Assembly (NCBI RefSeq): GCF_003086295.3
Contig: NC_092045.1
Coordinates: forward strand, 24,990,890-25,054,889
DNA: 64,000 nucleotides
Origin: Arachis hypogaea
Lineage: Eukaryota > Streptophyta > Magnoliopsida > Fabales > Fabaceae
Reading direction: 5' to 3'
A model generated the notes under the pieces. It did no database searches and was not told the origin of the DNA. It saw nothing but the letters and a program-made list of their open reading frames with translations. Position 1 is the first letter of the stretch, and each line of letters starts with the position of its first letter. The position numbers and the translations under genes are program-made. Below are positions 1 through 11,300 of the stretch, in pieces.

Positions 1-369
1 TTCAGCAGGACTACAAGCTCTATCATATATGGTACTGCTCCTTGCTTTGGTTCTTCCTTTACTTCTGGAAATTGCTTAATTCTCGTTCCATTCCCATAAT
101 TCAATATATTTAGGACTGTTCTTAATAAAATACACACAAGAAAATTTATTAAAGATATAGTAGCACACAAAGAAATGCACCCCTTAACTATTTTTTATGA
201 ACACAACTCTTTGTGGAGTAGGACATATTTGGGGTGAACTTATGGTTATAAGAGGGAGGCATTTAAATTATTTGAGTCAGTTATTCATGCCTGAATACCA
301 TTTGGTACCTTTTGGTAGTTTCCTAAGGTCATTTGTACCATCCCATGTTCATACATTTTTCTCTTCCCT

Positions 370-1990
370 ATGTTTCCATGGCTAGGTGCGTGTCATGGGT
401 GAGCACTCACATCTTTCCATGGATTTCGATGACGTGAGTATATTTTTCATACTTTGACTCTTGGCTATTGCTCAATGATACAAACAGTTATATATGAGAA
501 AGGAATGTTGTCTTAAACATTGTGATTCAGTTTGTTATTTATTTATTTTCTAAACTTCGAACCAAAACTTGGCTATTAAATTTCAAGATTACCTTGGACT
601 CGCTGCAACAACTTTTGTTTTTCCCCCTTTAATCAGATGACTTCCTGTCTTATTTCTTGTTTGGATGGTTGGCTTATATAATAGATTATATCAGTGACTT
701 TAGAGAATTACATGAATCATCAATCTAACTCCAACAATGTCAAGGAAGATAACCTGAATTCAGAGTTCCTGGACTCAATGATGTATATTTTATTTTACTC
801 TTCTTTCTCCCCCTATATCATGCACTACAACAGATAGGCTCCTTGCTTTACTCAGCTTTGTTATGGCTGAAGTTGATGAGAAATTCTGGTAACGACAATT
901 TTTCTTCATTGATGAAAAATTACTGTTTAATTAATTATGATCCTATTAAATCACTGCAATGTTTTATTGTTATTGTGAATTTGCCGGCTTAAATCACTTC
1001 TTCAGGGAGGAGTAAGAGGTTGATAGATTCAGCAAAGTTCAAGAGAGTTTCTTGACAAGTTCTTCAACTCTCAGTAAACTTTGAATTCATGCTAGTGGTC
1101 AAAACTGTTATACTTAGAACTTTCATGAAAATAAAGCAATTAGTGATGCGTTGTGTGCTATAGAAATTCTTTTTCTCTCCATTTTTAACATTGATAAATT
1201 TCTATCTATAAATTCTTTATGATATATCTTATCAAACTTCATAATTCTAATTAATTGATTAATTAATTAATTATTGCTTTTTCACTTCTCAATGTTCAGG
1301 AATTATGAGAAAATCAACCCTCGAATGTGTAGGAATTCTACAATATCACTAAAAATACATACACAAAATCACAGGTAAATTTAAAAAAATAAGTTTTTTT
1401 TTTCACTAAGATTTTTTCTCTTTTACTAATTGTCTTTTTGTTTCCTATAGTTTAATTATCAATCTGTTCATCTTAGATCTTTAGTCTTGGCAAAAATCAG
1501 TAGATGAAACTAAATTTTATTGTGTTTTTACTTTTTTTTTTCTGTCTCGTCATTGTAAAGTTTTCAAGAGACAATAATTTGTTATATGTATAGGCAGGTA
1601 ATTTTTTTCCCTTTCAAGAGACAATAATTTGCTACAAGGGTATGTGAATTTTTTACCTATTAGATAATAATTTTTTAATTAATTGAGTTATTTTATAATT
1701 CATGTGGTGATGTGTTATAATATATATATTTTGTTTAGTTAGAAATCTGAAATATTGGAGATTCGCGCTGTTGCTCCAATTATGCATGTTCTCCTTGTGC
1801 TGGGAACCCAGATATGGCTTCTGTTGTTTGTTTGCTTATGTTTTCCCTTTTTTCTTTTTTAAAAAAATATTCATCTAACTTTTTGGTTTGTTGTGTTACT
1901 GCAGGTGTTATTTTATTCTACAAAGACTTTGTGAAGTTTCTATATGACCAGCTTGAGGGAAATGCCTCTATCACAAGCAAGTAATGACAC
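370..1990 (+). other. Possible exon-like fragments of an unrecognised gene
   Basis: Several short coding-looking blocks are bounded by plausible splice sites. Around 384-432 an AG-GTGCGT block ends in GTGAGT. Around 835-888 the block reads ...MAEVDEKFW. Around 1301-1376 the block reads NYEKINPR... About 1903-1983 a block after CTGCAG reads VLFYKDFVKFLYDQLEGN. The blocks do not join into one clear frame and stops occur between them. I do not recognise the family. It could be a decayed gene, the end of a gene extending off the left edge, or chance. The rest of 1-3,100 is AT-rich and shows nothing else. Confidence 0.2.
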
Positions 1991-3102
1991 TTTTCTCTTT
2001 ATAGTTTATGTTGCACGAATATAAATACGAGTATCGAATACTATACAATGCACATATCTGGTACATAAGTGAGAAAATCTGAAGTATTTATGAAACTCTG
2101 ATCAACAATTAAGTACTTACTAGTTGTGTTTTTCTCTGGTTATATGTTATTTTACAATTTCGCAACTATACTCTAAATTTGGTGGTGAAGTGTTGTTTTC
2201 TCAGATCATCAATTAATAGTTTAATACACCATATCTAGAACATTGTCATTACTTTATCTCACACAAATATGGTACGTTCTCTCCCCTGCCTCTTGTCACT
2301 CTCTAGCTATTTTGATTCGGAATAAAATCCCTAGCCCTATCTTTGGCCAATTTTCAGTTTTCAATTTTGATTTCATTTTATCACTAGCTTTTCTGTTCAA
2401 CTTAATAACTTACTGTTAATGTAGTACATACATTAACTCATTGTTCTTCTCTAGGAATTTTCTCAATCAAATATAAATTTCTCATTGCCCAACCCTAATT
2501 GCTCTTCTTTCCCATTTTGTTTACTTTTAAGTCTTTAATCCTTTGAGCGAGAGTCACAGCGAGTACAACATAGATTGTTCAACACAGAATTTACCTATGC
2601 TTTTGATCATTGTTTATGGATCATTGATCATATTTATTGGTAAAGTAGCAGCTTTTGATCATTGTTTATTAATATCATAAAGAAATTTTTATTATAATTT
2701 TTCAGTTTTAATGATAAGTTGTTTATTTTTTGTTATGTATTATTTGCAGATTTAGCATATGAGACAAGTCAAGTATGGATATAAAATATGCAAGTAGATT
2801 GACATCTTTTTGATAAATATTAATTACTATTTTGTTATGACAATTATTGTTAGACAAGAATTTTATTATTTTGTTGAGAATTATTGATGAACATGTATTT
2901 GAAATACTAATTGAATTTTTTAATATCTAATTTAATTAGAATTTTATTATTAGTTATTTTGTCTCTTTTATAATTTTTTTCTATTGTGCACAAATTTATT
3001 TATTAATTAAAATAATTGCACATGTATAAACAAAAAATAATTTTATTGTAAATTTTAATTTTTTGTATTTTTATTACAAAAATAATTTTTATTTTTATCA
3101 AA

Positions 3103-3376
3103 AAGGCAACCCTTTTATTAGTTGCATATTTTAAATATTAGACAACACTTGTATGGTTATATATTCAAAAGAAAAAGCAACACTTGTTTAGGTTGCATAT
3201 CCAAAAGAAAAGACAACACTTGTATAGGTTGCATATCCAAAAGAAAAGGCAATACTTTAAAGGGTTGCATATTCAAAACTAATAGGCAACACTACAAAGG
3301 ATTGCAAATTCCAACTTATAAGCAATACTTAAAAGAGTTGCATTTTATTGCAAATAGGCAACACTTTTTAGTAGTG
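3103..3376 (+). repeat. 36-bp tandem subterminal repeat, about 7.5 copies
   Basis: Units of 36 bp start with a GGCAACACT-like box and carry an inverted GTTGCAT box about 20 bp further on. They repeat from about 3,103 and stop at the GTAGTG at 3,376. Because 36 is a multiple of three, the array creates an artificial 92-codon reading frame with a 12-residue repeat; this is not a gene. Confidence 0.75.
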
Positions 3377-3661
3377 ACCAAAATACGAGAGAAGAGATAA
3401 CTGCAAAAGTGTTGTCTCAAACACACCTTTGAAGTGTTATTGCTTTTCAACCAAAGGCAACACTTACCAAGTGTTGCTCTCAAAAGCGTTGCTTTTGAAA
3501 CAAAAAAGTGTTGCCTTGATCTAAGGCAACGGCTGCATATGAAACGCCGCCCAAAAATATTGCCTTAGGTCCAAAAGTGTTGCCATAGATCAAAAGCAAC
3601 TTTTTGTCAGTCTTTAGGCAACACTTTTTAAATGTTGCCTCAACCTGAAATTGTTGTAGTG
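3103..3661. mobile_element. CACTA (En/Spm)-like transposon terminus with subterminal repeats
   Basis: The right edge reads TTGTTGTAGTG (3,651-3,661), the reverse complement of a CACTACAACAA terminus. The preceding 560 bp is packed with GGCAACACTT and its complement AAGTGTTGCC, the short direct and inverted subterminal motifs typical of CACTA elements. A second terminus-like GTAGTG lies at 3,371-3,376. No transposase is visible and no convincing left terminus was found, so this is a solo end or a heavily truncated non-autonomous copy. Confidence 0.55.
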
Positions 3662-5040
3662 TTAGCATAGTTTTCATCTTTTTCCATGAGTAACTAATTC
3701 CTTTTTGTTAAGGCTTAGGAGCTCTGCTTTCTTTTTCATGGATTATTAATCTAAGTGTTTTATTATATTTTAAAGTATGCATTAACCTATTTTTAAGATT
3801 GAGTTTTCAGTCTTCATTCTTTAAAGGTTAGAAGTATTGAAAAATATTCTAATTCTATTTAGAATTCTGTTATTAATTTGAAAAATTTAATATCGAAATT
3901 AGCTTGAACGTTCTCTCATAACTTTCTAACTTGACTGAGAATAGTATTTTAAAGAGTGTGAGACTTTTTCATTCTTATAATTCTCAACTGTTTAGGACTA
4001 GTTTTGAATATGTGACATATAATTTGAACTATAACTACTTTTTTATTATTATTTGAATTTAAATCAGAATTTTGCTAAACTTTATTTTAATTAGTTAACC
4101 AAGGAATTGGTGATTAGTTAATTAAAGAGAAATTGAATTGTCAAGGAATTGGGATTCAATTATATATGGTTTATTATGAAAAGATCTTTGCATGCATTAA
4201 AATAGATAATCACACGGATTAATATTTCTGGAAAATAAACATCACTGAAACCTTTAACATTCTTAATCACTCCTTTCTCTCAATCAAGTAAACGTTCATC
4301 ACTGCCTCCACAAGCGTTCAGCATTCAGGATTCATTCAAAGTTTCAAGCAAGACACGCTTCCAACTTTCAATAATCTAGGTTTAATTGATTTAGTTAGTG
4401 ATTCAATATGATTTTTGCTTGTTCAATCTCGTAATCCTCGTAGGAACGATATCCACTCACCTTGCTATTGCTTGATTCGACCTAATGCACTTGCCAGTAT
4501 CCGAGTATATTCAATTTACGCTCATCAATGACGATGCCACGAGCAACCTTTCACGACAACGAGGAGAAGATGAATAATGATAATAGGGTTGAGCAGAAAA
4601 GAAGAGAAACGACGACACCCACAGTCTTTAATCACCAGCGGTGATAGCACCCTCTACCCGAGGAGCCGAATTCGACGACGAGCTTGAAGTGAATGCTGAC
4701 AAGAGAAACGATGAATAGGGTTAAATTTGGAATAAAATTATAGTTTCGAAAAGGGGGTTTCGAAAGCTGAGCAACGGAATCGAGTGACAAGCCACGACGG
4801 ATTCAATGGGGTTGGTTGGAGCAAGAAAGGCTGGAGAATGAATGGCAAGAGTGATGACACTGTAGTTCAATGCACACCTTTTTCTCCTTTTTACCGCTCT
4901 TCAATTTTAGTTTTCTATATTAAACCTGGCCTACATGTAGTTCTAATTAACAATAACAAGTTAACATATACAACATACACTTTATTTTTTTTCTCTATTT
5001 TATTTATCACTTTCAACTTCTTTTTTCTATTTCATTTTTA

Positions 5041-5045
<5 letters not shown>
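3662..5045. other. Intergenic DNA with a possible LTR-like end
   Basis: No credible gene. Around 4,400-4,535 the wording (AGGAACGATATCCACTC..., ending near TTTACGCTCATCA) resembles the 3' end of plant gypsy LTRs, but no partner LTR, primer-binding site or target duplication was found. A purine-rich, slightly GC-richer patch follows at 4,550-4,760. Confidence 0.3.
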
Positions 5046-5104
<59 letters not shown>

Positions 5105-5105
5105 T
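5046..5105. repeat. (ATT)n microsatellite
   Basis: About 60 bp of uninterrupted TTA/ATT trinucleotide repeat, a likely length-polymorphic marker. Confidence 0.95.
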
Positions 5106-5242
5106 TATATATTTAAATTAATTTATTAGATTAAAATATGAGATTGAAAAAGTAATTTAGGATTAAATTAACCTAATAAAATTATTTTAAAAGCACACAA
5201 TATTTTTATTTATCAAATTACAAATTAATATCAAATAGATCA

Positions 5243-5390
5243 TTTTAGGTCACGCAATAAAATTGTGATCATAGATTTGTTTTAGGTCATCGTTTTATAA
5301 AACCGTGACTATAGACTCTTTTAGGTCACTTTTTAAAACCGTGACTATAGATCTTTTTAGGTCACGCATTAAAATCGTGATCATACACCC
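5243..5390. repeat. Degenerate tandem repeat, four units of 36-41 bp
   Basis: Four successive units each start TTTTAGGTCA and carry AAAACCGTGA(C/T)(T/C)ATA. GGTCACG and CGTGA(C/T) form an internal inverted pair. The layout resembles CACTA subterminal repeats, but no TIR is visible next to it. Confidence 0.6.
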
Positions 5391-6798
5391 TCATTCGATA
5401 CGCGTGTCTGTTGTTTTAACGGTATCTTAATAAAAAATAAAAAATTCTTTTCCAAACACACTTGGACATACCAAAATACCATCACGTGTTAGTATATCCA
5501 ACCTTATTCTTAATATGCATTCTTTAAATAAATTTAGAAATAGTATATACTATTATTTATTAAAAAAATATTTTAAATACTTTATATAATTAAAATAAAA
5601 TATTAAAAATATTTTAAAAATTAATTTATATTTTATATCAAGAAAATATTAAAATATCACTAAAAAGTACTTTATATTTTTTATATATGTCATATGTGTG
5701 TTTTCGTGTCTTATAAAATTTTAAAATTCATGTGTCAATGTATCCCATGTCGTGTTATATATAATGAGATTTGTTATTGATTTTGAGATTAAATCTTATC
5801 TTATCTGATTTTTAAATTAAAATCTTATGAATTATATCATATCACAATTCAAGTTAAAACAAAATCAGTTAGAATCTCATCCAAACATAGAATTCAAATT
5901 TAGAAATAGAATAACTAGTTATTCTAATGTTCTCAATTATTATATTATTATTATCTTCTTAGTATTAATAAAGAATATAATAATATTTTATTTAAATAAA
6001 TATAATTATTTATTTGATCAAATTAAAATAATAATTAAATAATACCTTAGCAAATATCATAATATTTGTTAGTATGTGACCTCATAAGTTCAACACTAAA
6101 TGGATAGTAAATTAGTCATACTAAATTTACTAATTAAGGTTGGCGTCTAGCAATACTCCTTAACGACTCGATAGTATGATGTAATATATTTTTAGTAAGA
6201 ACCAAAGAAGAACAAAGTATAATTTCTTCCATCTTTTCAACTCTTGGTTAACCTTTAGGGTATGATTTAATTATCAAACTCTAACATATTACCATTATTA
6301 TAATGAATCGTGGATGACCTAAAAAATTCATGTATTGATTCATTCAATTTTTTTTGGTCAATATTTTATTCATATACCCAATATCCATTAAACTAGTACC
6401 CTACTGTATTAGGTATCCAAAATTAATGTATGGTAAATATATTGTTAATTACTATGATAGTCGCGAGTCAAAGGAACTTTAGTACATGTTCATCTTGAGA
6501 ATATCCTATTGATAAATTTGCAATAATTATAATCATTAGGAATTCTCAGAGAGAGCCAGTTCAATATAACGGTCATATCTTTATATGAGATCCATTATTT
6601 TTCATCCAATGAAAACCATTATATATATATTGACCTATTCGAATTATTAATGTTCATTTTAATAATTTTATGAGCAAGAAAAAATTAGATTAAATAATAA
6701 AATATTTATCTCTCATTATTATAATCACTTATCATAATGATAAATTTCTAAATTTAATTAAGGATTTTATTATATGGATTTTCTATCATGTGCCCTAA
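5391..6798. other. AT-rich intergenic DNA, no gene
   Basis: Very AT-rich, with short low-complexity frames only (for example around 5,827-6,042, Asn/Ile-rich). No RNA gene, splice structure or transposon end was recognised. Confidence 0.5.
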
Positions 6799-7192
6799 GG
6801 CTGTGTTTGTTTATAGATACGGGATACTGAGATAGAAACACAGAGACAAAATCGTGTTTGACAGATGAGTTATGAACAGAGATATTATGTCTAAAGACAA
6901 TGAATTAGTGTATTTTGTGTCTATCCTAACAGAAAAAAAATACAAAAACACTAATAAGAGACACAATTTATATTTTATTTTTCTTTTATATTTTTGTTGA
7001 TTTTTTACAATTATATTTTTTATTATTATATTTTTTTTAAAAGTTTTTGAATGAAAGAAAAAATTGAACTTTTCATAATTTGTTCTAGTTTATCGTTAAA
7101 TAAAATACAAGAACACTAATTTTTATATTTTTACTCTTTGTGTGTTATTTTCAGTGTTTTATCTTGTGATGTTCTCAAAATAAAATGCAGCC
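6799..7192. mobile_element. Tourist-like (PIF/Harbinger) MITE
   Basis: The left end GGCTGTGTTTGTTT (6,799) and the right end, read in reverse complement as GGCTGCATTTTATTTT (7,192), form imperfect terminal inverted repeats of the GGSCNTGTTTG type. The 3-bp TAA flanks both sides (6,796-6,798 and 7,193-7,195), the duplication expected for PIF/Harbinger. The 394-bp interior is AT-rich and non-coding. Confidence 0.7.
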
Positions 7193-7543
7193 TAAGGCTC
7201 AAGTTAATTATAAAACAAGAAAATTTTTATTGAAAATATAAAAAAATGAAATTTTCAATATATTTATAATGTATTTAGGACATATGTTAGCTAAATTTTT
7301 ATTATATTAGTCTTTTAATATAATAATAATAACAAATTATTTTACACATAATAGAGTATATTATAATCGTATTTTTTATTTCAAAAAATTATAAACTAAT
7401 TTTTTATTATTTTAGATTGATATTTTTTAATAAGCTAACTAATTTCTAGAAAATTTAATTGATATATATATATATATATTGTCATTATTAATTATTTTTC
7501 TGGGTTCCCAATGTTAACAGAGTTACACACACAGAAAATGCTA
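7193..7543. other. AT-rich spacer, no gene
   Basis: Low-complexity AT-rich DNA with a short TA run near 7,463-7,480. Nothing else was recognised between the MITE and the hAT element. Confidence 0.5.
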
Positions 7544-7582
7544 TTCATAACTAGGGGTGTAATCGGTTCGGTTTGGTTTGGT

Positions 7583-7967
7583 TAACAGTAGAACAAGCGG
7601 TCTGGAAATCCCTAAGACGCTTGATAGGCTCTTGAGCAGGTAAGCCATGAAACTTGGGCATCAAGTTGAGTAGTGAAGACTTTATTTCAAAATCTACAGC
7701 TACTGCTGGGTGGTGCGCCTGGAATGGTTGGAGCGTAAAATCAGGGGCTCCTTCCTCCTGGATAGTGACTCTTCTGGGGGCTGCCATGTCACCTGCACGT
7801 AAATGAACTGGATCAGTAGAGAGGGAGCTTGTTTCTTCCTTAGATGATAGTTCCGGTTCGTCCTCAAAGAGGAGTCGCCGACGCCTAGCTTGCCTTATAT
7901 GTGAAAGAGTTCTTTCAATCTCAGGGTCAAATGCTGGCAAGCTTGGATCAGGAAGTGAACGCGTCAT
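7583..7967 (-). pseudogene. Truncated gag N-terminus of gypsy retrotransposon
   Basis: The frame starts at ATG 7,967 with MTRSLPDPSLPAFDPEIER and runs about 128 residues of polar, gag-like protein (..LLNLMPKFHGLPAQEPIKRLRDFQTACST..). It then runs out of gag sequence near 7,583 into the hAT left end. The HGL..EP..RL.DF segment is typical of the start of plant retrotransposon gag (my family call). Polymerase, protease and zinc knuckle are all missing, so this is a dead fragment. Confidence 0.75.
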
Positions 7968-8063
7968 TTAACGAAAGAAACGTACAGCTCATAGTGATAG
8001 AATGAGAAGAAAAATTGCAATAAAAAATAAATACCAATCAATAAATTAACACACTGTTGCAAC

Positions 8064-8081
8064 TCCCCGGCAACGGCGCCA
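8064..8081 (-). promoter_or_regulatory. Primer-binding-site-like sequence of the gypsy remnant
   Basis: The minus strand reads TGGCGCCGTTGCCGGGGA immediately after the LTR end, the usual position for the tRNA primer site. The identical 18-mer recurs at the second gypsy element. Which tRNA it matches was not checked. Confidence 0.7.
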
Positions 8082-8086
8082 AAAAT

Positions 8087-9587
8087 TGATGCGAGCAGAA
8101 ATTGGCGAATTAAAAATTATTAAAATATATATGTTGCAAGTATAGTTCTTAACTCGTCCGAATCCACTTATCAATTTAGAAAAGTGTCACAGAAATTTAA
8201 AATTAAAATACTTGGAGTATGAATCTCAGGTCGTCTCCCAACGAGTTGTAGGAAAGTGTGTTGTTTTATTAATCAGATGTTTTCAGAAAAAAAAGGTTTG
8301 AGTTGAGTAAACGGGAAATTAAATTGGAGAATTTGAATAATATAAATAAAAACCTTGACTGTGAGTTGATTAGTTGGAAGTCCCGCTGTTGTTGGATTAC
8401 TCTCTAGATTAATTGATAATTAAAGGTTATCCTGTTTAGTTATCTCTTACTAGGTAAGGGAATGTCAAACAAGTTGGGATGCTATGCCCGTTCACAAGTT
8501 GCAACCCACTTAATTAAAAGGAATTGGTGTTAGTGACTAGAGGGCAAGCCAATAATAACCCAATTATAATCTTTCTTTCAAGCCTTCCAACTCAAGGGTT
8601 CCTTTCAATCAACTCCCCATCAAGTTAGGGAACTACTCGCTCATTGTGAATATAAAATTCATAACATATGAAAAGGAATTAAGGAAAGACATTGTAAATA
8701 AAAATAAAAAAATAATCAATTAAAAATAAAAGTAATCATTGTATTAAATAATCCTAAAAATATTCCAATGGTAAAATTAAACAAAGCAAAGGACATGGAA
8801 GAGTAAAGCCAAGTAAAGAAAACGAACTAGAATGACGAAGTCTTGATGAGGTAATAACCCTTCTCAGTATCCCAATGCAAAAAGTGGTAGAAAAATAAAA
8901 TCCTAAGAACTATGAATGTCTAGAGAGAAAAACCTAGATGAGGAGTAAAAACTAGATCTAAAACTAAAACTCTGTAGAATGAATGTTGTCTCTGGTTTCT
9001 GCATGTTCTCTTGCTCTAGTATGCTGTTCTGGGCCAAAAACTGGGTCAAAATAGGGCCCAAAATCGCCCCCAGCGAATCCTGCAGATTATGTAGATCGCG
9101 CACGTCACGCGATTGCGTCATCCATGCGGATGCGTCATTCGCGTTTTTCCCTGCCACGCGTTCGCGTCATCCACGCCTCCGCGTCACTTGTGCTTTTCCA
9201 TTCCGCGCAGTCGCGTGAGCCATGCGGCCGCGTCACTGCGATTTCTCCTCTTTCGCATGAACACGTGAGTCATGCGGCCGCGTCACTTCTCGCTAGTTAT
9301 ATCCTCAATTTCTTGTGTTCCTTCCATTTTTGCTAGCTTCCCTTCCATTCTCCAACTCATCCATGCCCTATAAAGCTTGAAACACTTAACACAAAGATTA
9401 CGGCATGGAATGGGATAAAGGAGAACTAAAATGCATAATTAAAAAGTCTATAGGAAGCAGTTTTCAACCATGTAGTAATTTCAGGAAGGAAATATAAATG
9501 CATGCTAAATTAATGAATAAGTGGGTAAGGATCATGATAAAACCACATAATTAAACACAATATAAACCATAAAATAGTGGTTTATCA
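8087..9587 (-). repeat. 5' LTR of the nested gypsy remnant
   Basis: On the minus strand the LTR runs from TGATAAACCAC (9,587) to ...CTCGCATCA (8,087), about 1,501 bp with TG...CA ends. Five bases separate it from the PBS-like motif. It holds a CG-rich 49-bp tandem repeat (9,106-9,301). No protein-coding content. Confidence 0.75.
9106..9301. repeat. CG-rich 49-bp tandem repeat in the LTR, four copies
   Basis: Four units of 49 bp each hold CGCG(T/A)(T/G)... followed by ATGCGG..GCGTCA(C/T). The first three are exactly 49 bp; the fourth is decayed towards its end. CpG is extremely frequent against the AT-rich background. Confidence 0.75.
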
Positions 9588-11283
9588 GTCTCTTTCACTT
9601 TTGCACCCAAAAAATCAGCATTATCCTTATCACATAGCTTTTCAAAACTAAAGTTCACAAACTTCAACTTGTATCTAGTATCAAGAACCACAGCAACAAA
9701 AATCATCATATTGATATTTTTTATGTTACCCCAGTACTTGTCATACTTAAGCTTCATCCTCTCAGCCATACTCCCAAGTAATGGATCTCGACTACCACAA
9801 GAAGCCTTGAACACTCGCAAAATCTTACAAAACTCATGAAAATATTGAGAAGAAGTCACAAGCAAACTACCAGACACACTGTTTGTAACATCATGAAAAA
9901 TTTTCAAGAATTCCATAAAGTGTTTTGCATTGTCCCAATCAATATTCCTCGGAATACCACCTTGCATTAGAGCATATTCTGTATCTCTCTCCCCTAGCCT
10001 CTTGAACGCCTTTTGAAACTTCAAACCACTTTCAAGCATGGTGTATGTAGAGTTCCATCTAGTGGGAACATCGAGTTGAACAGTACACTTGTCTTGTATC
10101 CTAGCTTCCTTAATGAAAATTTTGAACCTATTCATACGACTAGGGGAAGCACGCACATATCTAATAGCATTTCTTATCTTGCTAATAGATTCATGCATCT
10201 CTTTCAATCCATCATTAACAACAAGATTAAGAATATGTGTACAACACCTAACATGCAAATGCTCTCCTTTCAAAGGATGTAAATTCTAATCCTCCATTCT
10301 AGTTCTTAGATAAGATATTGCAGTATCATTAGAACTAGCGTTATCAACAATAATTGTGAACACTCTAGATATCCCCCACCCCAAAAGACATCTCTAAATT
10401 TTTCTACCAATTATTTCTCCCTTGTGGTTTTTAATAAGACAAAAATTGATAATCCTCTTTTGTAATTTCCAATCATGATTAATGTAATGAGTAGTGAGAC
10501 ACATATAATTCAGATTTTGCACAGAAGTCCAACAATCAGTAGTTAAACAAACAGATTGATTCGGTTGTTTGAACACAGTTTTCAACCTATTCTTCTCACT
10601 AATATAAAGATTCCAACAATCCTTAGCAACAGTAATCCTTCCTGGAAGTGGAAATCTAGGTTGCACAATACTCATATAGAATCTGAATCCCCCACCCTCA
10701 ACAAACTTGAACGGTAGCTCATCAATAATTATCATCCTAGCAAGGGCTTTTCTACACATTTCAGCATCAAAAGTAACTGCAGTAAATACCCCTTCACCCC
10801 TTTTTTTTGTTGGAAGGTAAGGATTATTTGACTAGGGTCACCCGAGTTCCTAGAAAATTTTTTACATTGGTTCAACAAATGATAACGCATATTAGTTGTA
10901 CCATTTCTATGAGAGTCACATGCATATGATGCACCACACCAATTACATTTAGCCCTAGGATGTGATGGCTTGGACTTAGGATCCTTTGTAAAGTGTTTCC
11001 AAGTCCAAGATCTAGGTCTAGAAGGTTTTCTATTACCTTCATTAGCTTCATCCTTGCCATCCTCTTTATTAGTTTCCACAGTGCTTGGAGCTGGAATTGT
11101 AGGAGTTGCTCCCGGAATTGCACCCACATTAGTTGAGTCAACCTTCCACTTCTTTGATCTAGGATGGGGTGGGGGTTTGGTAAGCACACCGCTGTCCGTT
11201 GAAGAACGTACCACGAACTCAACATTTTCACCCCCAACTTCAGGCGTCCACTTATTGGGCACCTCATTGCTTGTTGGATGCAT
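9588..11283 (-). pseudogene. hAT-family transposase, truncated and frameshifted
   Basis: The gene runs on the minus strand from ATG 11,283. The first block (11,283 to about 10,800) has an acidic leader and then a BED zinc finger: SWTWKHF..., C-x2-C (CNWC), and H-x4-C near NMRYHLLNQC. A frameshift near the T-run at 10,799-10,808 leads to the next frame (10,759-10,394), holding TDCWTS. Another break near 10,290-10,390 leads to 10,273-9,588, with HILNL.V.DGL, PTRWNSTYTML and VLDTRYKL. These are hallmarks of the hAT RNase H-like core and its DUF4413-type region. The C-terminal dimerisation domain is missing because the gypsy LTR starts at 9,587. It cut and pasted hAT DNA when intact; it cannot function now. 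Confidence 0.85.
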
Positions 11284-11300
11284 ATATATAAACAGAACAA

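Larger units (their letters stand above)
7583..9587 (-). mobile_element. Gypsy-type LTR retrotransposon remnant (5' LTR, PBS, partial gag)
   Basis: Reading on the minus strand there is a complete LTR, then a primer-binding-site-like sequence, then the start of gag, which breaks off near 7,583. Nothing downstream of early gag remains and no second LTR is present. It sits inside the hAT element, interrupting its transposase. The LTR and PBS style match the second LTR element at 46.2-51.7 kb, though the LTR sequences are different families. Confidence 0.8.

Noticed and set aside
3122..3400. 92-codon frame with a 12-residue repeat
   Set aside because: It is the translation of the 36-bp CACTA subterminal array, not a gene.
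823..3661. CACTACAACA at 823 as the left end of a 2.8-kb CACTA element ending at 3,661
   Set aside because: The match ends after 10 bases, there is no subterminal repeat next to it, and the 3-bp flanks (ATG and TTA) differ.
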